From: Diprion similis
Lineage: Eukaryota; Arthropoda; Insecta; Hymenoptera; Diprionidae
Direction of reading: 5' to 3'
NCBI RefSeq assembly: GCF_021155765.1
Contig: NC_060114.1
Location: forward strand, 9,577,001-9,641,000
Length of the DNA stretch: 64,000 nt
Each line of letters begins with the position of its first letter. The first letter of the stretch is position 1. The notes beneath the pieces are model-generated. The model made no database searches. It saw nothing but the letters and a program-made list of their open reading frames with translations, and was not told where the DNA came from. A program made the position numbers and the translations under genes. This document shows positions 29,063 through 39,116 of the stretch, piece after piece.

Positions 29063-29655
29063 ATGAATAGGCAAACGTTTCATTATGGAGTAAAGAGGGA
29101 ATCGTCAGGTCTCGCTCCTCCATGTGAAGTTCATCCGGGAATCAAGGTGTAACATATAAAATAAGTTATTCAAACATTCATGACTCGTAACGTGTAACTT
29201 TATTGCCGGTGATATGTACGCTTTAATATACTCCTTTTATAGCTGTATACTACGTTTATCACCTCACTCATTGGCAATATATAGAATTCACAATAGTATA
29301 ATTATAACATAGCTATCGTCCCAACGATCAGATGCAAGAGATATTTACCAGTTTTTTAGATGGGTATGTCTGATCGCGGGAATATTTCACGGTGCAGAGA
29401 AACTCAAGAAACTTAAATTGATTGAGGAACCCCTCCAGAAACAAGCCAAGATAGCGAATGAACAGCGTCAGAAGCGGCTGGCTCAGGAAAAAGTAATTTT
29501 AGCGAAAGGTAAGTGTAATCGTGCAACATCTATGCCCAATCGTTGAGCGCGAGTGTAAAATATTATTTATGTACATAATTCGTCTAGCCGAATTGGCTGC
29601 TTTGGAATTACTTTTCCTTGATGAGCCCACGGCGTCGGATAACGATACCGAATAA
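29063..29655 (+). CDS. ATP synthase subunit e-like protein, isoform with proximal last exon
   Basis: Mitochondrial ATP synthase subunit e is a small inner-membrane protein of the Fo sector that supports dimerisation. Exons 29063-29146, 29313-29508 and 29588-29655 join in phase to 115 residues. After a polar N-terminal extension comes I-Y-Q-F-F-R-W-V-C-L-I-A-G-I-F-H-G, matching the single hydrophobic helix of subunit e with its GxxxG dimer motif (G-I-F-H-G). A Lys/Glu/Gln-rich helix follows, as in the family. The N-terminus lacks the usual V-S-P-L-I-x-F segment and is longer than normal (the family is usually 70-90 residues), so this looks like a divergent paralogue. The donor after 29146 (GTGTAA) is non-ideal. 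The assignment rests on pattern and could be wrong. Confidence 0.55.
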
Positions 29656-29980
29656 CCGGCCTGGCACAGTCCTAACGAAATCCATCGAACTTGAACGAAT
29701 AGACAAATTAATCAAGTGTACAAAGTTTCAAAGTCAATTGAAGTGTAGAACTCAATTATAATGGTAATAAACGATGTTGAACTGTTATACTACGCGAATT
29801 CATTTATGCGCATACGATAGCAAGTTTCATGCGATTTCTACTTGTAACTATCGTATAGTAACATCATGATTACTTTGCTTAGAGAACCGTGCGCGATTAA
29901 CCCGCATAGTCAAGCTCGCAGAAGCTGAAATCGCGGCGCTGAACGGGACGACTGATGACGGAAGCAAAACGCCAAAATGA
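29063..29980 (+). CDS. ATP synthase subunit e-like protein, isoform with distal last exon
   Basis: The same first two exons (29063-29146, 29313-29508) can instead splice to 29883-29980, which has its own AG acceptor and the correct phase. It encodes an E-N-R-A-R-L-T-R start, the helix I-V-K-L-A-E-A-E-I-A-A-L-N-G, and a Thr/Asp/Lys tail ending at TGA 29978-29980, giving about 125 residues. Both tails share an A-E-(L/I)-A-A-L pattern, which suggests the alternative exon arose by duplication or convergence on subunit e's C-terminal helix. Which exon is used, or whether one is dead, cannot be told from the sequence. Confidence 0.5.
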
Positions 29981-31617
29981 TCTTGCTGGCAGGATTCAGG
30001 AGGGACACATATAATTATTTTACCGGTTACTGCGGACTCGCGCCCACATTGTAGTATCCCAGCAATACTAATGTAGATGAATAACTGTGCAAAACATGTA
30101 TAGTAATAAGCAAGTCAACATCTGTAAGCTATCTTTGTTTCTTCATATAAAACTATAGCCGTTCTTGATCATGTTCGTGGCGCAATTTTATTTCACCCCC
30201 AGTCGCGTTCACCAGGTTTTTTGGGATACGGTCCGAAACGTTTTGTCGTTGACGGAAGAATTGAAAGATGGTTACACCCGGGTAAATTTTCTTCATCAAT
30301 ACACTACGGGTAAATAGGCCTAAGGCCAAGAAGCCGTGTTAAGACTCGATTTTCACGGGCGTCAAATGGATGCGGCAGCGCCATGCCGTCGACGGCATAA
30401 AAACGTTCATTTTTGCCGGGCGGTCTTTTTGCCGCCAATAGCCGCGTCAATTCGATGCCCATGGAAATCCAGCCTTAGGAGATTCGATATCTCCTTCTTT
30501 ATCGGTGGAGCCATTTTAACAGTTGCGTACAGTTGCAACCTGGTTGGCGTTGGATTTTTTTATCACAGTGGTTTGAAGGGGCCGCCATCCCAGGCTTAAT
30601 ACATTACCTCAACGCAGGATGGCGCACACCTGGCAGATTATAATACACCTGGTGTAGATTTTCCGTAATTCGTTAAATTGCACAGATTGCCACAGATCGC
30701 TCTGCGGCGGGACGGCGAGGTGCAGGGCGTCGCACGTGCCCAGATTTGTCATTTCGGTGGGGGAGCTAGGTGATTAAGCGTTTAATCTCGTTCGTCCGTA
30801 TGTATGTGGTACGTATCCATGCATACGTAAATAATCAAATCTACTCCAAGAATTAGTCAATATGTTGGCATCTATGAGTATATGTATATATACAGTACGA
30901 CCAATACGCCCGACACGCAGTGTTACATATTTCCCTGGCTTAAAACAAGCATAAATGTATTGTATTGGCGAATTTAATCCCGAGCAACAACATCGATTGA
31001 GAAACCGCAGTTGACTTGAGGGAGGATATAGACGGAAAGTCATGTAAGTTAGACTCGTCATTCTTAATAATAGCTATGCATGCATGTACCTACTCAATAT
31101 AATGAAATCGAGCAGTGAACGAGTAAGTGAAGAGTCCGTAACAAATCAATTTTATTAATCTACAAAAACTGACCTCCACCGCCTTACGGGCCTCATTTGA
31201 TATTATTTTCCGTTCTCATATCTTCCCCACCCACTATTCAAGGCTCGATTTAATGGTATATTCGGACAAAAATTATCGGATGACCCAGCAGTAAATAAGA
31301 TGTGATTTGGCAATCTGCACACATTACATACAGACGTTACATACATCCATAGATTCACCCACCTGTAGATGGTTAATTACGATACAGCAGAAATACACTT
31401 ATTTCTTTTATTACAGGATTATCAGATGCCTATCGGCGTGTTATCTCCCTCCGTTAAGCAATAGATAATGCGATACTAATATACCTTTGTACATGCACAT
31501 GTAAGCATACATACATTGGTAGATAGATACAGGCATGTATGCATATCTATAAATCTATATGCACGGCTATACGTCAATATATTTATATACGTTCACTATA
31601 CTGACATATTCAATGAA
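29981..31617. other. intergenic with a small inverted-repeat element
   Basis: No gene is supported here apart from the inverted-repeat element at 30340-30477. The part near 31490-31600 is rich in ATAC/TATG repeats just upstream of EEPD1. Confidence 0.55.
30340..30477. mobile_element. MITE-like element with about 37-bp terminal inverted repeats
   Basis: The arm at 30340-30376 (starting TAAGACTCGATTTTCACG) matches the reverse complement of 30441-30477 at 29 of 37 positions. The 138-bp unit has no coding capacity and includes a 16-bp perfect palindrome (ATGCCGTC and its complement) near 30394. This is the shape of a non-autonomous DNA transposon. I cannot name the superfamily or a certain target duplication. 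Confidence 0.6.
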
Positions 31618-34085
31618 ATGGGCCAAAACGGAAGTACGCACCATGGGCATTGGGGACGTGGTCGAACTTTCCGACGAGCAACCCTTGGTGTGCTGGGAAA
31701 AAAACATTCTCAACCTAGCAAAATCCTGTCGCACACATTTGCGTATGATGATGAGGGTCTTAAGGTATTAATATCACTGTCCATAATCATGCGAATCGTT
31801 ACCAAGAGAGATAGAGACTTCGCTGTTGTCACGCCTATTATCTTATCAGATCAGTCTAGACTGAAGCTAGTGATCGATTGAATTTAAGTTACACTTGCCG
31901 ATTGCCAAGATAACACGCAATATTCAGAGAAAAAAATTTGATAGTTTAGTGCTGGCTTTCATAGTTTACCGATGACACTCTGCCAGCGTTATTAACAGCT
32001 TACAGTTTATTCAGTAATAATTATCTGCCTAGGTTGACCGGATGAATTTGAACACAGCTACGGAAGAAGAATTGATGACATTGCCAGGAATAAACAGGGC
32101 AGTGGCCAGGAATATAGTTTGTCATAGACAGGCGATAGGGAGATTTCACAGGGTCGAGGACTTGGTTTTAGTTTCGGGAGTGGGAGCTTATAAACTGGAA
32201 TTGGTTCGGCCTGAAATCTGCGTGGCATCTACTGATGCCAGCACAAGTTCATCTCAAGCTTCGATAAGCTTGAACTCTTCGGGGAATACTGGGAGTTTGC
32301 TGGATGTTAATAGTGCAAGTGTTTTTGCATTGCAAGGAATCCCAGGCTTGAATCAGGTATGCTTATTGTCTCTAAAATTGGACCTGAATCACTGTAAGCG
32401 AGACAGTTTCAAAAATACCAATAAAAATGTATGCTAAAATACAAAAGTTGCACCATCTGTTAACAAATCAACTTTACATCTGCACAGGAATTGGCAGCTA
32501 ACGTTGTTGAAAGGAGACACAGGCGAGGATTTTATCAATCGCTAGATGAACTAGCAAAGGTCCGAGGGATTGGAAAACATCGTTTGGCGATAATCAAGCC
32601 TTTTCTGAAGATCGTCGTTGACTCGGATGGATCTGTTACCCCAACCCCTAGCAACGGTACATCCTCTTCTTTGGGAACAAATCCACAGATGACAAGTACC
32701 CCTGTTTCTAACGGTGTAGTCAGAAATTCGAACAAGGTGCCTCGAATCAATGGAATAAATCCAAGTGCTCATGTCACGTGAGTCTAATGAGAACATTTAT
32801 TAATATACACTTTCAGGGTATGATTCTTGTGTGATCTTATACACTCAATATGGTAATCAGAGAGGCAAACTTTCTGCCGAATACAGATTAATCGAAAGAT
32901 TCAGGGCAACACGAATTGTTTCAGCAATAACATTGAAACAAGCTCCGGAATAACTGAAGATGAAATTTGGGAGCTACTCAGTGTTGCCAGTCCTCGGCCT
33001 CTGACACCCAGCAACTTTTCTAGCAGACTCGACGGAAGGACCTCCTTCAGAATTGCCACATGGAACCTAGAGAATTTCAGCGTTGACAAGGCCTGCAACC
33101 CAGGCGTACGAGAAGTTATATGTCGGACTATACTGGAGAACAGGTAAGCACGAGTCATGGCCCTGCCAAATAGGTAACAAAGTATACAGGTTCAATAGTT
33201 GTGATATGACATTGTGATAAATATGACGGTTTCTAAGAAAAATACAAATTTTCTGACTAGAGTTGATTAGTCATGGTTCCCTTCATTGCTTGTGCCATGT
33301 CAACTCTACCGATTTGTTGATCAAAGTAAACTTCACTTTCAAATCTGCATTTCTGTTGACAGATTATCTTTGCTAGCATTACAAGAGATTGAGAGCAGTG
33401 AAGCTCTGGCTAAAATAACGCTAGAATTAAATAGCCCTATTCTTAAACGGGTTCGCGATTGGCAAGGAAACCGCAGGGTTTGGCGATCCCTACACTTAGG
33501 ACAAGGACTTGCTATTCTATGGGACACGGACGGGAAAATTCGTATATCCCTTCAGCATCAGCCGTCGGCAGCAACGGATTCAGTACCCACTGCTGCCTGC
33601 GCGACATTTCACGTGGGTTCTCGAATGTGACTATGTCCGAAAAGAAAGGCAAACAACTTACGAGCATTTTCGATTTGCTACATTCCAGTTGACTTTACTT
33701 TTCATTTCATTTCTAGATCAACAAGGTTACTATAACGGTTGTAAACGCGGCACTGCACGGCGTCCGAGATCGAAGGGTGATAGATGATTACTGCAGATTC
33801 GAAAATACTCTTGTGCTTGGAGATTTTTCCAAAATCAACGGCGTGGAAAATCTTGATCTCGAATTGCCCCACAACGAAAATACGGCTGTTCATCCTGAAG
33901 GATTATTTTTCAACGACAATATCGCATGGAGTCGTAAATCTAGAGCAGTGCTGCGAACCGGGCATTCGGGTATTGTCAAGCAGGGTCTAACGCACCTGGG
34001 TATACCTCGAGGTTGGAAATGGGGTGGCGCAGTTTCAACCCACTGTCCGGTATGGTGCCAGATATATTCACAGCCTAATGATTAA
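31618..34085 (+). CDS. EEPD1: endonuclease/exonuclease/phosphatase family domain-containing protein 1
   Basis: The human protein combines helix-hairpin-helix DNA-binding repeats with a DNase I-like domain and acts at stalled replication forks; it also has a lipid-anchored pool. Exons: 31618-31764, 32033-32356, 32488-32777, 32925-33143, 33363-33612, 33717-34085, giving about 532 residues (human 569). The first exon starts M-G-Q-N-G-S, an N-myristoylation consensus as in the family. HhH motifs follow at about 52-100 (LNTATEEELMTLPGINRAVA) and about 140-190. The nuclease-like domain runs from about 280 (R-I-A-T-W-N-L) and shows L-A-L-Q-E, L-G-D-F-S and S-T-H-C-P-V. The expected N-L-H motif appears as V-N-A-A-L-H and the following loop is short. 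The donor after 33612 (GTGGGT) is the weakest junction. Confidence 0.9.
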
Positions 34086-34956
34086 TAATATTTCTTTGCC
34101 CGTCCGGCAATCTTCTCAGAGAAAAATGTCACAAAGTTGCAGACTGAGGAACATCCACTTCATGCTTTTTCTGACAACGAGACAAACTTTCCAATAACAG
34201 ATCAAACGATCTAATCAATTATGTTTCTGGTGCAATATTTGTTTTTTCTAGTTTCTTTCATTTTCCGTTCAATTCTGCTCATTTTATAAGTGTAACGATA
34301 AGTTCAGGAGATATCATTGCAAAGTAATTTGCAAAGCAGCTAATATTTAGGTAAATGGCAAAGTTCCATGCTCAAATCGTCGAGGTGCCTCGATTATTCC
34401 GTTCAAGTGTTTCATAGCATTAAGTATTCTATGAACATTGAGTCGTCGGTATAAATACTTATACCTATCGGTGGTTGTGTGCGAAAAACAGCCGATGTGT
34501 CGGAGAAGTTGTCTGGTCCATCTTTGGCTCACAATCAGTTTTGTAGTCTTTACGGGGAGTATTGAGAAACAAAAGGTAATTGTAACTTACGACGAGTGTA
34601 CGGAATGTGATATACATATGTACATACATATAACGATAAGTATATGTATATATTTGTCTTTGGTTATTTTGTTGATTAAGTTTTATTTCGCCTGCGGGCA
34701 TTTAACAAAATGAAGAGTTGAGTATTCCAATAAAACCTACGATGCTGGTCAATCGTATTTACTGATCTCTGTTGTGTGATAGGACGAGATAATTACACGC
34801 AAATTATAATTAAAATAAATAAAATCTATTTCTGGAATCCAACTGTGTGTATAAACGCCCTTAACTCTGATTCAAAGTTTGAGGATATTATATCACGTCC
34901 GGTTTATACTAACTTACAAGTAAGTTTTTTAGATTAAATAAACTTATTGCCGCGAG
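34086..34956. other. convergent 3' intergenic region
   Basis: Between the EEPD1 and CENP-I stop codons, which converge. AT-rich, with candidate AATAAA-type signals on both strands (for example near 34728 and 34815). Nothing else recognised. Confidence 0.55.
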
Positions 34957-37900
34957 CTATTCACTGATAATCTGAAGAAATTTAGCCACCTCTGGATAGT
35001 ATGTTTCAGCAACGCTGATACAATCCTGTAAAAAGATAAGTTTAATATATATGAGGAAAGAGATCTAGGTAAATGAGTAGAGTATGGGAAGGGAAATGTG
35101 GTTGGTGAACTTTAGTAGCGTGATATCTTTCCCAACAAATTTTTGTTATATGTAAAAATATTCTCACATCACATCAACGAAAAAAATTAATCCTTGCGTA
35201 TGGTCATTAAGACAGTTAACAGTACTCTTACCTCCGTTGTTACAATTTCCAGTCCCATATCGATTAGTGCAAATTTATAGGGCAAAACGGCGAAATGATT
35301 GCCAATGTTAAGTGCTGTGTCAAAAGCACATGAAGTTCTGAAGTCGAGCAGTAAAGATTCAGGGATTTCTCTCATAAAAGATCGGTCCTCCGATGCACAA
35401 AATGCCTGCCAAATATTTAGTAGTTTCATTTTTCGTAAGCAATGTTCAAACAGATCTTAAGGTATATTCTTCGACAACTCAGTATACTGCATAGAACTTA
35501 TTTTTGCTAATGCCAGTGAAAATAAGGTACGAGTACAAACCTCATTGTACAACAGACTCTTTGCTATGTCAGTGGCGTATGTATCGATTATTTTGATCTT
35601 TGTTTCGAAAATATCGCGACGGTTGAGCTCGCGGAGTTTTGCGTTGATACCACGGTACCTGGAACGAGTATATTTTTCGTTTTGTTTAACCGTTGGTCAA
35701 TTCCAAATAACGAACCAGCGAAATACATTGATAGTATAAAGCAAGCTTACGAATTGTGATTCATCCATTTGTCTTACCTCAACAACAAAGCGCAGACCCC
35801 AGACAAAACAGCCATGCTCCGACTGACAAGTCCGCTGTAAATAACTGCTGATGGTGAGATAGTCCAGCATGGTAGGTCACTGCTTTTCTCAAGCTCAGAC
35901 ACGTGCTGGTAAAAAATTAGCGCCTCTGAGAGCAGGATGCCATTGTTGGATTCGCTGTACAGGCCCGAAACAATTAAATCACTCGTGAATTTCATCAATG
36001 GATCTATAACGTCCGCAATCTCTGGGCTTTGAGCATCTGTCTTCAGGAAAAGGAGAGCTTGTCCAATATTTCTATCTTTAAATTCATATCTCATGAACTG
36101 TAAAGGTGTAAATGTTTGAAATCAACTAGGTGAATTATGTTACTTTATTTTTAATCTGGAAAGAATTTTTGGCATACTCACAAGATTCGTCACCATTGAC
36201 CTCAGAGTCTTGAGGATCTCGCACTTAACGTAGATCGACGAACACTCCCACATTGTTTGAAGGGGCAAAAGGATGTTCTTGTGTACGTCTAGATGAATAA
36301 ATGGTTTAAATTTCATGTAATATCAAATTTGATGCGTCGAGGTTAAAATTGAAATGTAAAGGCAGATTTACACAGGATAATATGACTTACCGGTAAACGA
36401 AGATATTGTCATCCACTGGATTAGTGCAAAAATGCTCTCTCGGTGGTCCCTTGTATTCCAGAAAGGCAGGTAATTTTTTAGGAATCGTGAAACGAGAATG
36501 ATTTCCTGCTGCATGTATCTTGACAGTTGAGCAGTCATAAAAAGTAGTCGTTCACGGTCTTGGTAAGAAAACTTCCCAACTTCGTATATAAAAGCTGAGA
36601 ACAGAGATTACCTACAGTCTAGTTTAAGCGTGCTCAGTTCTACCAGTTCAAAATCTATGTAACTGAAGAAAAATCTGTTTCTACTGAGTTCGTAACAGAA
36701 GAAAGTAACATCTTATCACCGTTTTGTAGGGTGTTGTAAAGGTTGTAACAGAATCTGGTCTGATAGTCAGATGACGCAAACGTCAAAATATGTAAGCCTG
36801 CGTTGTTGGCTAACAGCGACAGCGCGTTGCACGGTAGTTCCAAGCTTAGCTGATGCTTTCCAAGTTCATCCAAACTGAAAATACAACTTGGTCAGTTCCA
36901 TTTATGATTCCATCCTGACCGTCGGTTTACACTTACGTTCTAATTTCGAAAATTGACTTAGCATCCGGTTCCTTGGAAATACTCGAGCCAATATTGATGT
37001 AGCCAACAGTTGGAATAGGCGTCTTTCGCCGTTTCCTCGATTCCTGTGTGAAAGTACAAAGACATGCTACGATGAGATTAATTAACATATCCTTTCATAA
37101 TAATTTTGCGTGATTTCAATAACGTTTTTACTTACCGCACCACCTGTTACGGAATTCCACACTAAGTCAGGTTGCCAAGCAGCCGAGTGACTTGCGTCGC
37201 ATCTCTTGGCAGCATCTTGAAGGTCAAGTCTCAGAGATTCTGGAAGTCGCTTCCAAGCACTTTCAACGTTTGTCGCTGGAATCTTCTCGGGTACATGTTC
37301 CGGTTTGTAAGACTTGAACAATCTGTATGGCATTGGAACAGACAGTATTAAGAAAAAAAAAATAAACGCACTACTTACAACTTGATACTTCTTGATACTA
37401 CTACTTAAACTGCTTACAAGCTTCTAAGAAATATGTGAGATTTTTCAATCGTTGATATTTTTGTTCATTTAACTAAGGAAGCTACGGCATTTCTTAATTT
37501 TTTTCATATTTCATACTAGAATAAGTTCAGACTATTTCCAGACTTTAATATGGTAAATAATAAATGGTGAATAATCATATAAGAATATTATAATAAAATT
37601 CATCATTTTCAGATGAACATACTTACGACAACAAAGCAGTAAGATGTTTCCTTGGTTTGGCGTACTGCGATTGTAATTTAAGAATTCTAGACACCTGCCT
37701 ACGGGTGACGTCTTCAGGCTTAGTCAAAACATAGATCAGTTGAGCTACGAAGGTTTCCTACCGCGAAATATAGAGAAAGAGTTAATTATTTTTAGTTGGC
37801 AGTTAAGAACTAATTTTCGATGCATTGAAATCGATTTCAGTTGCTTGCATTACACAAGAGAAGAAAATAATTTAAATAATTAATCACAGAAGAGAGCAAC

Positions 37901-38709
37901 TATGCAAAAAATTCTCACAAATTTTGGATTCTTCACAAGAATGTAAAAAAAGACATCATAGAAAGCGTTGATAGTTGCTGCTTCGACAAGCCCATAGTTC
38001 AGTAGACCTGTAGATAAGGGTTGATTACTAGTGCCAAACTTATTAAAAATTCGTAAATAAGAAACGCAATAAATTAGCTTAAATTCAAAAGTTATTGAAT
38101 TTTACAGACTGCTTGATTAACTGTAACATACCGGTAAACCACTGAAGTACAGCTATACCCGGTAGAACTGGGATGTTCTTTGACGATAGAAACCATAACC
38201 CAATGTCTTGGACAATCTTCTCGGTCATTCTATGAGCAGGGATCAAACATTTGATCAAAGCAGCACGATGCGTACTACCTGGAAAGAAAAAGACGATGCT
38301 GATTAGAAATGCACTCTACCCTGGCCTAGTTGTGTGCGATGTTACATCAGAACCTGGGATAACGGTGCTCTGCTTGTTGTTCGTGTTTCTTCACCCTACG
38401 TTTAAACAACAAAGTGAGCAGAGCAGCTTAAAAATACAGGTGAAGCGACGGTGTAGAAGCCATACCCATAGTGATTTTAGTGATGATATAAACCAAGAGC
38501 CGCATCTGGTCGTCGGGAAGACCGCTGGTCGAGACTTCAGCCTTTAACATCGTTAACATTTCAGAAAATCCGGCGAGCAGTTTTCCAGCATCTGCAGAGT
38601 ATTGGGACGGTGAAGGTAAAAGCATAATACATAGGCACGGAGATTGATCCAACGTACCTTTGCATCTCTTCAAGTAAGACGTGTACACCTCTACGTTTTC
38701 TGCAGTCAT
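34957..38709 (-). CDS. CENPI: centromere protein I (Mis6 family), CCAN kinetochore subunit
   Basis: CENP-I belongs to the constitutive centromere-associated network linking centromeric chromatin to the outer kinetochore. Fourteen minus-strand exons join in phase to about 661 residues (human 756); the first three are 38709-38658, 38591-38466 and 38278-38132, and the last ends at TAG 34957. Family signatures recalled from human CENP-I include I-K-C-L-I-P-A near residue 68, L-I-Y-V-L-T-K-P near 145, S-L-F-K-S-Y-K-P-E near 180, and S-P-S-A-V-I-Y-S-G-L followed by R-Y-R near 540. There is a basic nuclear-localisation-like S-R-K-R-R-K segment near 245. It is alpha-helical throughout. The start is 407 bp from the divergent DNMT1 start. 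The name comes from remembered family patterns, not an alignment. Confidence 0.85.
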
Positions 38710-39116
38710 TTTTCTAAGCCGTTGAAAATTGGAATCTAGCCGGCGTCACTCCTCGTTTTACGTGTCATACCGAACATAACTAACCTCAAATTCTACGGCC
38801 CGCATCTCATGAGTCCGTCACCTGCAGGCGGGGTGGGGTGGGGGTTTGTTGACTACTACATAGGCATGTATTGTATATAATATATACGAATGTGTGTAAC
38901 TAATACTATTATATTTCGCGCCAACCGCCAACATCGCTAAGTACTCAACGGTTCACATCAATTCAATTTGCGCATTGGCCTCGCAATACGGTTCTCGCAA
39001 CGGTTAGGATTTTACAATTTTCAATATAACAGTTTCGTTTCGTCCATCGGCGAGTGGGGGGAAGGTGATGTGAAGATTGTCGAAAAGATCCCGCGCAAAT
39101 CCCGCGTACCGGCAAC
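38710..39116. promoter_or_regulatory. bidirectional promoter region of CENPI and DNMT1
   Basis: Only 407 bp separate the two start codons, so both genes must be driven from this interval. It has a G-rich stretch near 38827-38850 (runs of four or five G separated by T) and a TA-rich stretch near 38875-38915. Exact start sites are not visible. Confidence 0.65.
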
